Source: Durusdinium trenchii | Taxonomy: Eukaryota > Sar > Dinophyceae > Suessiales > Symbiodiniaceae | DNA: 64,000 nt | Direction of reading: 5' to 3' | Assembly (NCBI GenBank): GCA_963970005.1 | Contig: CAXAMN010025683.1 | Location: forward strand, 381,391 to 445,390 | Shown: piece by piece, positions 46,801 through 58,800 of the stretch | Numbering within the stretch: position 1 is the first letter of the stretch | How the letters are laid out: each line of letters begins with the position of its first letter | Notes under the pieces: generated by a model | What the model saw: only the letters and a program-made list of their open reading frames with translations | The model's database searches: none | Told to the model about the DNA's origin: nothing | Translations under genes and position numbers: made by a program

Positions 46801-49800
46801 GTTGGTTTAGTTTGGAACTGAAATAGTGAACGGCCTGCCGGTGTGCCAGGTGACTTCTTTGGAGAAGACCTGTCATGAATGGGATGCAATGCATCAAATC
46901 ATCCATGAATAGGGTTTTGGCGGCTAGCTTGCTTCCCGGTTCCCTGTCAAGGAAGTTGGAACGCATCCATTGATTAGTTCCATTCGGGATGCCACTGGTC
47001 ACCCCCTGAATTTTTGCCACCCTGACATGAAATTCCAAATGGATGGATCTCAATGCCCAAGAATCATGACACGGCCCTGGTTGAATTGACCTTCCCCAAA
47101 CAGATCAAGGGGCCTGTCAAGGTAGTGAGCGTTTCAAAACGGTAGACGGTAGACGTCAAGAAGAAAATACACTTTGCAAATTGATTGATACTGGCTCTGT
47201 ATCTTGCTTGCCCCTCGATCCCGGACCAAAAAGGACGTAACTAAATAGTGGGTCCCAACGAACAAAGCTAGATATAGACCTCAAAGACCCTCGTTCTGTT
47301 TGTGTTTCTGGCGGATATCGTCGACATTGTCATGAATAGTTTGTATAGTTCCTGGGACTGCCCGAAATTTGACTGAGTCACTGCCAAGATTGCATGGATT
47401 GGAAGACCTCGGTGCCAAACTCGGCGGTGGGTAAACACCTCCGTTGCTTTGTCTAGGTATGACTTCCTATTTATGCACCTTTTTGTGAAGAGTGATCCCC
47501 ACCTTGAAAGGTGATTTGGAAGAATGCAGGGCACATGTATTGACAGACTATCCTGACAAACGCTGCGTGACATGTGCACTGACACAATGTCCTGAAAGTT
47601 GTTCTGGCATCAAGCCTGTACAGTATGTGTTTTGACACATCATCTAGCAAAAAGGCAGGAATATGTTCAAGAACGTATTCTGACATCCTTTCTGGCATGT
47701 GTTCTGACGTTTGTCCTGCCGTCAAGTCCGACATGTGTTCTGACATATCTTCTGGAATGTACTTCTGACACTTCTTCTGTCATGTGCGGCTGCCACTTGT
47801 TCTGCCATCACACCGAAACATGTGCCACAACGATGTCAGTGCCGACGTGCCGACATGTCTTTTTCTTGGTGTGTGTAACTTGAGATGTGTTCTGTCACCT
47901 GTTCTGGCATGATGTCCGACATGACACATCTTCGGGCGGCCGCCGTCACCCGTCGAACGCCCCGACCGGCAGAGGTCCGGGAAGGCCGGAGGAAGTGGCG
48001 ACTGGCGGTTTTCGTGTGCGAATAAACACGATGCCAAAAAGACCTGTTGTTCAACGCACGCTGCACAAGAGGACTCGCAGGCGCCACGTGTTTCCAACTC
48101 ACTTGAACAAAATGTGTCAGTGGGATCAACCATCCCTAAGTGGGATCAACCATCCCTAAGTAAAGCTTTAACATAATATCTCAAACCACCACCCAGACAG
48201 GCATTTGAATACACCCACTGTCTAGCTTGACCTCTTGGAGGCTCCATGACCCCTTCCCGCCATCCGCCGCTGGACTCGCCACGACCAGACGTGCGTCATC
48301 CGACCCTTCGTCACCCGCTCCGCACCTTTCGCAGAATTGCACTCGCCACAAAAGCACCGAAAGGCGGTGAACATGGACCTGGGTTGGGAGGAAACTGCAG
48401 GCATGGCGTGGAGCCATGGTGGGGTCCATGGCATGCCCGGACAGCCCCCGGACAGCCCTGGACATTCACGTCGTTGAGATGTAACAATGAAGAGAGGTGG
48501 ATGACTCGATGACCGAAGACCCGCAAGCTACATCAAGCTACCAGGGGCAAAGGTAGACTACTTAAACACATTCACATGCAAAAAACCTGGAGTTACGGGG
48601 GTTTGAGATGGTTCTCCCCAAAGGACATGGGAATGGACTGGTGACTATGGGCCGGTAATGAGCTTGGCCCTGGCCTTTTTGGGCCATGAGCCAGGACGCT
48701 CCGGTGTAGGTATAAACAGGTGACTGCCCACAACCAGATGTCTAGACGGCGATCAACCATCTCTGGGGAGGGTGCCCACTCTGAAATCTTCTGCTTACTG
48801 CTTGGTGAAGCCATATTGCTCCAACGTTGGCAAATGTTGTCTTCACAGGCCCGTTTCCTCTTCTTGGCTTCTATATAATAGCCTTAATTTTTGGATGTCA
48901 TTTTACTATGTGGCGGTCCGGATGGCCTCTTCCACAGTCGTAGCACTTCTAGCTGATTCTAGCTGCCTCTTCCATGCACCCTGCCCTTCTTGACAGACAT
49001 GCTGGTTGTTGAACATGATCCATCAATAACTCACAAAGCCTTCTAATATATAGGTATGAGTGTGATCTTTGGAACCATCTGCAGAAAGACTTGCAGTCTC
49101 CAAGTCTGCCAACATCTGGATCCTTGAAACCAAACAGGCCGGACTTGAGATGAGCTGTATTGGAAGAACACATTAAAAACAAGGACACACACACACCAAG
49201 CTAGAAGATCCTCCCTTTTGAGATGTTGACTGTTTGACCACAACGATGTCCAGGGACGTCTTTCAACACACTATGATGTCCAGGGACGTCGTTGGTCACG
49301 CGCCGGAAAGCTAAAAACTGATCCTTCCTGTCACCAAACAAGGGTGCCCAAGTGACGTGATACAGGCTGAGATTGGAGAGAAGCAAACGCATGTGGACTC
49401 GGACCAATTACAGTAATTAATATAGACTCTTGATTAAGCCACCCCATCATATGAATAGGTGTTCAATTCAAATGGGGGTATCTATTACATAATCAAGTCT
49501 ACATTCTTGATCTTCAACATAGGTTCTCTAATGTTCTCTAGTTGTTGCCCACGGCCAAACAATCCTCCCCCAGGCCGCATCCTTCTGGCCAGGGGGCCAG
49601 AAGATGTTCTCAAAGCCTCAGCTAGGGCTTTGGGTAGATACATCAACTTCAACCCGTTGCCATGGTTGGGATCAAATCACGGAGAACCTCAGACAGATCC
49701 CTGAACGAACATGAACGAGAAACATCCCAGTGCTTCTCCCCATGTCTGCTTCTCCGCTCGGGTCCCAGTTCGACAAGGTATGCCTGCGCTCTAGTCACTG

Positions 49801-52800
49801 GATCTGAGAGAGTTTGACTCCGACAGGGTGAACGATGATTTCATGTCGCTCATGTTGGCTCTCTGATGGCTGGTCGTGTAGTCGTGTCCCTAAAAAGAAA
49901 GAGGCAGCCAGCACACAGCTAGAAAAACAGGTTTGCAGCTTGGAGACTTCACAGTCGCTTTTCCATCCTTTAGGTCTCCCCGAATCCTACCAGATGGTGG
50001 CGTCAGCGTCCGCGATATGTCCATCCTTTAGATTCGATTTTCTTACAAGTGCGAGTGGCCCGAAATCTGACGAACTGGTGGGGACCACGCATGTGAGAAC
50101 AGGTTCTAGATGCCCTGCACCATCGGTCAAAGTTGAATGGTTTTATCAAAAGGATCTGGAAAACACATAGTACAAGGGGCACGCAACATACGATTGATGC
50201 GACTTTTTGGGAGTTCGTGTCATTTCGAACTCTCTCGGTCATGTCTTTGACAAAAACTACAGAGCCCCGCTTTATATAAGACCATTTGACCGCCCCCGGT
50301 GCCCCCGCCCTGCTGAGGTGGGCACCCTGCGCCAGCTCGAGCTCGATCGCTCTCTCATCACGACCGATGGTCATGGTGGCAAAGCCTGGACCGATGGCAT
50401 CGCTCGGTCACTGTGTGACTGTGTGGGATCTTTATCCCATGATCAACTTGACCGCTTGGCGAAGTCTCGACGGTTTGAAAAGACATCAAGAGTGGTTTTG
50501 TCCCTGCAAACCAGGCTGAAAAGGATCTGTTAGAGACTGCAAAGAAACTCAAGGGCGTTTAGATGTTTTGAGTGCTTGGCTGTTCTTAATGGGTTCCCCA
50601 TACTCGAAACTGTACACTATAGAAAATGTCAGGAACAGTCCTATCAAACTGGCGGGGACACGACGTGGTGGATGTTCTTTTAAAGGTTCGTGACCCAATA
50701 ATATTTAGGTCTTGTGGTTTCGCACTATGTCACTATACTTCAGCAGTTCCTGAGCCCAACATCATCTATATAAGAATCTTTGACCTCTTAAACCGACTCA
50801 AATGATTCTGTTTATCCATCTTGAGCCGACTTTGCACATCCAACCTCCCCCCTCGCTCGATGTTTGGAAAATGCTCGCTCTCCAGACTCTCTAGTGTGCC
50901 TTTGAGAATCGCCCCCAGCCCACATCGATAGAATGAACCGCTTTCTTCCAAGTGTGTCCGTGTCAATGGGATGCCGCCCAGCTCCGCAGTTTTAGTGGCA
51001 GGCTGCCTGAGATCACATAGAGCACCGCGAAAAGCAGCGCAAAGGCCAGTGCCAGTGTCCTGTTCCCAGCTGCACAACTGCGTTGAAGAGACATCGGCTT
51101 TCTGGGCATTTCAAAGCTTGGAAGGGTCAAACTCCGCTGGAGCAGCAAGACAAACACAGCACTCTATATGTAAAGAGTAGTCCGCACCTCTTTTTCTGTT
51201 CGCTCTGCAGCTAGATTGTCCGAATATAACAAAAGTTGGGAACAAAAATGGAACTCCCCAAAAAAACGAGTTGGTTATCCCCCTCTTCCCGGTCCACAAC
51301 ACGAGGAAGGGGCCGTTTCCGGATAATCATCCCCCCTGACCAGGTGGGCCACACCCCAAACCCTGGCCAGGCCCCAAGGGACACCAGCATTTTTTCTCAC
51401 TTCTTTGCTGGTTTAGCGGAGGAATGCTTCTTTCCACGTCCCCCCACCTCGCTTGCGTGAGGTCGGCCTGTTGCTTCGCAACGGCTCAAGTGTTTCAAAC
51501 TGTCTGGGGTCTGAATTCTGAAAAAGGGTGCGAAAGGGTGCCAAGTGTCTCTCAAGGGTCCTGGTTTCATTTCGGCCAAAATGGCTCGGGACTCGTTAGG
51601 ATACAGGCGTGCCGTTTTCTGGACCTGCCAACTGCCAACGCCCCAAAATCATCACTCGGTCCAGATTTCCGTGTTGACAGAACCACCACGTGGCTCCGCC
51701 ACGCCTCAAAGAGTAGGGTCTGAGCTTAAGGGATTCCAGCTGAAGGCTCTCAATGCAAGATTTAAAAAATTTACGCCATCGCGCAGGCGTCGGACAAAGC
51801 TTTTGGTGGGGTGAAGCTAACGTCACCCAATGCTGCACATACCGGAAGGCAGTATCATGACCTATCGACACGCTTTCCTGAACCCCTGCTCTTTTGCCAG
51901 CTTTGGTGAGGCCTAAGGCAATGACGGCAGTCCGCAACTTCTTGGAAACCTCCACCCTATTGCGAACTACATCCAACAGCTCACCTGTGCGCAAAATGCC
52001 GTAAAAGCATAAAAGCAGGCTCGTTGCGAAAGCGAACTGACCATGATATAGGCTCTATCCTACCATACTATGCAAGACATCTCCAGCTCCTCCACTGCTC
52101 CAGGGTCGATCCCCCGCTCCTCGTCTCGGCCTGCTGCAGGCCGCCTGAACGCCCCTGCTCCTCGTAGAACAGCGGCTGGTCTCCGCATCACTTTCGGTGC
52201 AATCTCTTCCCTCCTCCTTTACCACGGCCTGAGCCGTGGGGTGCGTAGTACTGGCCTCGAAGGACGTGTTTGTATCCTTTCACGCTTGGGTTTGTGTTCG
52301 TCTCGATGATCCTGGTCGTGGTAGCCAGGTGGTGAATGGGAAGGCGTCCTAGGTCGCCTAGGGAGTGGCTTCCTTGCTGACGGGTTGGCAGTGCGGCTAA
52401 GCAGGTACTTTCTATCTGATTCCTTGTCGTTCTTGACAACCTCGGGTGATGACTCCGGCTCCTCAAACGTCTCTTCAACCTCCTCTTCTTCTGCCTTTGA
52501 ACTCGAGATGGGACTCGCTTCCTTCTTGGCCTCAGGGCTAGGCGTGCCCCGCTTCTCCTTCTTGTCCTCCTTCTTGCTCCTGCGCCTCGAACGCGATCTG
52601 TGCGACCTTGTCCGTGACCTCCGGCGACGACGAGAACGATCCTTCTTTCTTGGTGCCTCCTCCTTCGGCTCAACCAAGGGTTCCTTGCTTGATTCGGTGT
52701 CTTTCTCCTTCTTCACCGGGATCTGGGATGGTGCGGCCTCCTTATCCTTTCCACCTTTATGAACTCCTTCTTCAAAGGGTCCAGGCCCCGCTCTTCCTCT

Positions 52801-55800
52801 TTTGTAAACTGCACGCTTGTCACCCTCTGTAGCAGAGACTGGCGCTCCGTGCAAATCCACGTACCCAGCGGTGCGATCAGCCTCGAATTTTTCACAAGCC
52901 GACTCTACTGTCTCGTTGATCTTCTTCAGGTACTGTACGAGCTCGTCCACTGAGTGTGGAGGGCACCTCGTGAAAACAAGTCTTTCCAACTTCACAATGA
53001 GGTAGCAGGGATCACAAAACCCCGACAATCCCACGGGCTTACGCAACCTGTTGTTGCACCCCTTGCACGCGCTCATTCAAGCCAAAACACTACAGAACAG
53101 AAAGTTAAGGTGAATTACTCTTTACTCCCGGGGGCGGGAAACCATAGAGAAAGGTAGCCGCTTTTTCTATACATCTATGCAATATGCACACCAACTTATT
53201 GTATACATATACAATAATATTATACACATATAATCATATATAACTATACATATTATATATAACTATATATGCAGTGTTTTTGCTCCATAGTGAGAAATTG
53301 CGGGGACCGCATCCCAACTAAGCCTGTGGTGCCTGTGTTGCCTGTGCTGAGCCAGCAGGCGAGTTACTGACCAAAACAACTCGATACAGGTGGTCAACTC
53401 CTGTACCTATAGGTTTTTGCCCTTGCTTGAAAGTGATCCCCCGCTGCTCGAAATGAACGTTTCAGTCAATTCACTGGCCTTTGCTGAAAAAGCCTGAGCT
53501 CAGGCTTCAACACCTCTGCCTGTGATTGGCAAATGGATCTGCACCGTGCCATTCTTTATTCTTTGGATCCCTTCCGCCCGAAATGCCAGCGACCACGGTG
53601 ACCACAAGTCAGGCCTTTTCTAGTGATTGAAGTTGAGCTCCCCAACTCTTGCCAATTGGCACCATGTACTGGAGTTACTCATTAATCAACGGTGACAAGT
53701 TCGATAAGAAAACTCCAATCATGCAGAGCTTCAAAACGCGGAGCAACATGTAAAAGTGCATTATGCTGTTCTTCCTGAATAAAACACACATTTCAAAAAC
53801 AAAAATGTTTGATTTTCGCCTAACAACATTCACCTCCAACTTCCTGGAAGAAGTGTCAACAACAAGCCAGTTCTGAGTTCTATGGTTGGAATGTACCACA
53901 GGACCTTGGGGGAATATGATGAAAGGCACATCAAATGGCCAGCAGGGACAGCAGGGACGCCAGCAGAAGGACGAACAGAAAGGTTTACTCCGACGGTTTA
54001 CTCCCCGAACGAGCAGCACGCCTTCTCGCTGATCGGATGTATTTAAAACTGTTCCAAGCCTCTATATAGTTCACCATGACAAGGTGCTATCATGGTTCAA
54101 CAATCTGGCCCTATAGGTGTGAACATACACCTGAATAATACACTCCCACCCAAAGGAAAGTAGTCTTCCAAAAGACAATTTTCCACTTCCATGTTAGTGA
54201 GCCACAGTACATATAATAGTTATGTATATATATATATATGTGTATAACACAAATTGTTTGCAGCTCCTGCCTTGAGTGGGTCCTTGGGATGGACAGTTTG
54301 TCCAACTCTGGGACAAAGCAACACCAGCAAAAGGGGGTGACTCGACCAGAGGTTACAAAAAACACCCAGTGAACACTATGATGTTCACCTTTTTTCAAGC
54401 ACCGAATCAAACCTGATGCCGTGTTCTTTTGTGTAATTCATGTGGCATCATGAAAGCTATGCTGGGGGTACCAAGGAGTCTGTTCTCATTCATCATGGCG
54501 TTCCTTCCCCAGACCGCCCTGGTGTGAAGGATCTTCCCAGCTTCGCTTCGTTCAATCTTGGAAGGCTGGGGTATAGCTATATCTTGGGGATAATCATGGT
54601 CGCTCTTTGCACCAGGTAGAAATAGGATGAAATAGGCCATAAGGAACCGTGGAAACCAGGCCCCATCGATTTGGTACCACCATCAGGCAGCGCCGCTGTG
54701 CTTGGGTCCTCAAGCCAGCAACCAAGCCTTTCACCATAAGCCTCAGCTCCTGGCAAACAAGGTGCGCAAAGACAAGTTTCAGTTTTTGTGCTTCTTCTCT
54801 GAGCGTCAGGGGCCATTCACCCACAAAGGCCTGTCTTTGATTTTGCTAGAACATGCTGGAGGCCGGCAGTCAACGAGTTCATGAGATTAAAGAGAAAATT
54901 AAAAACATGGGTGGTACATGTGCCGCATGGGGTAGTTCACAAGCCTTTCGCGCAACGTGAACAAAACCAACACACCTCTTCCTGGTTCCGAAGGCTGCAG
55001 TGGTACATGGCCCCAAATCAACAAGTGCTTCTGGAATCTTCTGGATACATCAAACACTGCAACAGCAAAGGCCAAACAGTAAATTACCTTCTTATAACCA
55101 GCCATGTGGAAGTTATCGGGGGTCATCTACCTACTGAACCTCCCTCAACCACATTTCCCTACATAGAGACCATCCTGATCAAGCTTGCATTTGCGTATCA
55201 GCTGGTGCTCTGATGGCCTCACTGGCGAATTGAACTGGCCAGGGAGGCTTTTCGTGTTCTCAAAGAGATTTCCAGCAAAAGTTTCTGCCAAAAGGGAGCG
55301 GCTAAGCCTGAAATCTGGCACGCTGGAAATTCCTTACGAAAACATCTGGTTTCAAGTGACCCTCGACCTGTCAACAATGGCCAGCCACACCCTTGAGGAC
55401 TCGAGGACTTTATATAACCACGTGTCCTGTAAATTAGTCATATGTCATCCCACGTGTCCTATATCACCACGTGGCATGTCTCGGCGCACATGTCATTTGT
55501 CATCCCTGAGATACCATGGTCTTCAACATTCTCTCTCCCTCTCCCTCTCTCCCTCTCTCCCTCTCTCTCTGTCTCTGAGTCTCACACTGTCGTCTGAAAT
55601 GAGACGAGAGTAGTTATAGTATGTGATAGTGAAACGCTCAAACCGTATATCTCTCCGGACCTGTCTTTCTCTTTCCCCCTTCTGGTTGCGCTCGCTCCTT
55701 CATACACTTCAGCCGGAAAATCTTCCTTAGATGGGCAAACACACAGTGAGTCAAGTTCAAACACTGCGCCACACAGTGAGAGCGCCATGGGTGTTGGGAG

Positions 55801-58800
55801 CTCTCCTGAAACATCAGGCCTGTCGCCAAGGCCGCCACACAAAACTTCTTTGTGTCCCCACCAAACGTTTTTTGGGTTGGCCCCCATCGGTTTCCAGTGT
55901 TTTGGAATGCAGGCCATGTTTCGCTACTTTCCATCAAGAGGTTGGGTATCGGTATAGGGTTGGCCCCTATCGGCTTTGCAAGGTTGTGATCAATTCGGCA
56001 ATACTTAAGGTGGCTCACGACTAAAGTACCGGTACGGAAGTTTTGTCGGATGCTCAATAGCTGTCGCTGTCGAACTCAGTAGCTTGTTGTATTATGTTGT
56101 AATGCTGAATTTACCGTTTTCGACCAATCAGTTTGTACTGAATCATGTCACTTACACTCAACTGCTATAGGCACACACTGCCTCAAATGATCCTCGTTTC
56201 ACGTGCAACCAGAGGTTGAATATGTTGAATTAGTGTTATTGCAACTCTTGTGGGTTGTAAAAAACATATCTCACAGAGTGACCAGCTGTCGTGGGTTCCG
56301 TAAAAAAATAAAAACCTAAGAGTTGGATGATGAAGCAGTGCTTGTCTGACTAGATTAATTATGAGTCTGAGAAAACCCATGAGATTCCATGATCTGGTTG
56401 TAAAGGGCTTAAGTTTGTATATCTGCGAACACATCCCGAAAGCATTCCAATGACAAGAGTAACATTGTACAATCGAAAGGTCAACCACACCATCCCTGGA
56501 ATACTATCCCTGGAATATACACGTGAAGTGTTTGTCCACCTTTGTTGGGGAAAGCGATCCACTGACTGGGTGAGCTTTTGCAGCTGGTCTCACTCACTTA
56601 GCTCTTCTATCCCCCACCCTTCTCCCCCTTCTCCACCTGCGCAGCCTCTTCCCCCTCCGACCCCCTGGCCGCCGACGTCCCGAATGGGCTCGACCGGGGT
56701 CCGGTCCGGGGCACACGACCCGCACCAACCGGATGAGCCGGCAGAAGCGCAGCAGCGAGCTGGCGAACATGTCGCTCTCGAGGCCGCCCACCGCCTGGAG
56801 GCGAGATCCGGTGCGATCGGATGAGGATCGGACGGATGGGGATCTGATGGATGAAAGGGGATGAGGAGACCCCCTAAGAAATGGACCACTGATCTAGATG
56901 GCGATGCAAGAATGACATGGAAGACAAGTCTTGGATCCTCTTGGACCATCAGGTGGACCATCAGAAAGTTTTGAGGGCGTAGTGAAGGCATGCAATCGCA
57001 GATTCTGGTTTGGTGTCATTATTGAACAAGGCTGAGAAAAAGAATCTAGATCCACCATGGTCCGCCAAATCCAACGGACTCCTTTTGGTGGATTACCAGC
57101 AAAAGAACATCACCCATGCGCGAGCCTCCTTTTTTTAATGAGGATCTTGATGTAATATTATCTTGATAATATTTGAACCAAGCCACACCCATTCTCCAGT
57201 TATCATGCTTTGTTTCGTGATCGGACTTTTCAAGTCCAAGTCTTCTTCTCCATCAAAAAACGAAGACACGTGGGTGGCGCGGCCCGGAAGACAAAACAAA
57301 TCCACCCACTTAAAATACAAACATGCAAGAACTTTCTCAAACATGCTCTAACAACCTTCTCAGAAGCTCCTTTGAAAATCTGTACGATCCTTTAAAATCC
57401 TGCCAGTTTCGCGTCTGAAACATGTGATTGGTTTTGACTCTCCAACACGTTCCAAACGGAGGATATGGAGCAAACGGAGCAAGTGTCGTGATATCTCTAG
57501 TGGTTCACCTAAAAACACATAGAGATCAATCTTTCAAGTCTCGCTCGCTGGATGTCTCGTCCCCTTGGTTTGAACAACATATTCAAACATATTCAAACAA
57601 AACATGCAGACCTGCCGCCCACCTGGAAGATCACATCGGTCACACCGGTGATCATCAAGATCAGGTCAAACCTCAGGCGTACCGCATGAGCTTGGCTCCG
57701 CTTGTTTCGGAGTTTGGACTCTCCCATCGCTGAGCCTGGCCATCGAAACGAAACCCGGCCCAGAGTTAGCGTTCAGAACACATGATCACTCCAATGAGAA
57801 ACAAGCCAGCCACCTGCCCATGCTGTGCCGAACCAGCGGATCCCCACCGCGCTGAAGCGCGCCCAACTGCTCGCTGCGGATCCAATTTGGCCAAAGTGCC
57901 AGTTCCAGGCCCAATCACTGCCGAGGAAGAACCTCGCTCGTGGCTGTCTTCGCTCGTGAGTGAAGCGGTGGAGAACCTCATTCATGTATATAACCTAAGA
58001 ATCCTTCGGCCCTCCATGGCTGGGTCAGACCCTCCATAACAGGGGTCCGGACCCTCAAAACCCTTTATATTCGAGGGCCCGGATTCTTGGGTATTCATAT
58101 TCAGTAGTTACTAGGACGCTACTAGGGGCTCCTGGCATCGCTACTAGGAGGAAGGACGCTACTAGGGGCTCTTGGCCTTACTATTAGGAGCAAGAACACT
58201 ACGAGTAACAAGAAACTACTATATTCTTCTTGTGTCTGGTCGCCGAGTCGTGGAGTGAAGCCACTGGACGACCAAACGGCTCTTCGGGTCTTGGCAGCCA
58301 GACCCGGTTGCGAGATCCACCATGAGCTGTGGCGGCGCAGAACGAGGTGTGACCGTTGATGAACGCATCCCTGCTGGTCCCCAGAAACGAGCTTCTTGGG
58401 TGGTACTGTGATTACATGTGGTGAAAAAGAAAAAACTCATCAGCTTCACAATGAGTTTCACCATACAAAAGGAACCTTTTAAGTACGAACACTGCGCTCC
58501 TCCCTTCGTTTCTTTCTTTCGTTTCACCAGAAACGGCGTCCACCGGTGACCGGGTTCCGCACCGGTGTCTTCGATACGGAAACCAAGGAAGCCACGGTCG
58601 GTCGAAGGAACCAAGCGATTCCCGGTGCTGCCCAGGTGCTCTCGCATTCCACTGAGGTACATCCGCATACAACTCTCCAAGAGCAAAAAGAAGGCCAAAA
58701 CACCTGCCGTTCGGACCAAACAGGTGAAAATCCCAAACATCCCTTGTCTGAGAACCACCAAAAAAGAAGCGTCTGAAAAAAAATCCCAGCAAGAGACCCC

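Larger units (their letters stand above)
51397..53076 (-). mobile_element. Internally deleted DIRS-like (tyrosine-recombinase) retroelement
   Basis: Two intronless coding blocks on the same strand, unlike the intron-rich surroundings. A zinc-ribbon and RS-rich ORF1 (52,219-53,076) is followed by a tyrosine-recombinase fragment (51,397-52,042). The reverse transcriptase and RNase H expected between them in an autonomous element are missing; only about 180 bases separate the blocks. It lies inside the intron between A12 and A11, in the gene's orientation. Confidence 0.72.

Noticed and set aside
47471..47746. Minus-strand open frame with repeated SEHM residues
   Set aside because: It follows from the TGTTCTGACAT minisatellite period and has no other coding support.
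51575..51588. GCCAAAATGGCT, resembling part of the reverse complement of the dinoflagellate spliced leader
   Set aside because: Only 12 central bases match, and they lie within the tyrosine-recombinase coding sequence, so coincidence is more likely than a spliced-leader relic.
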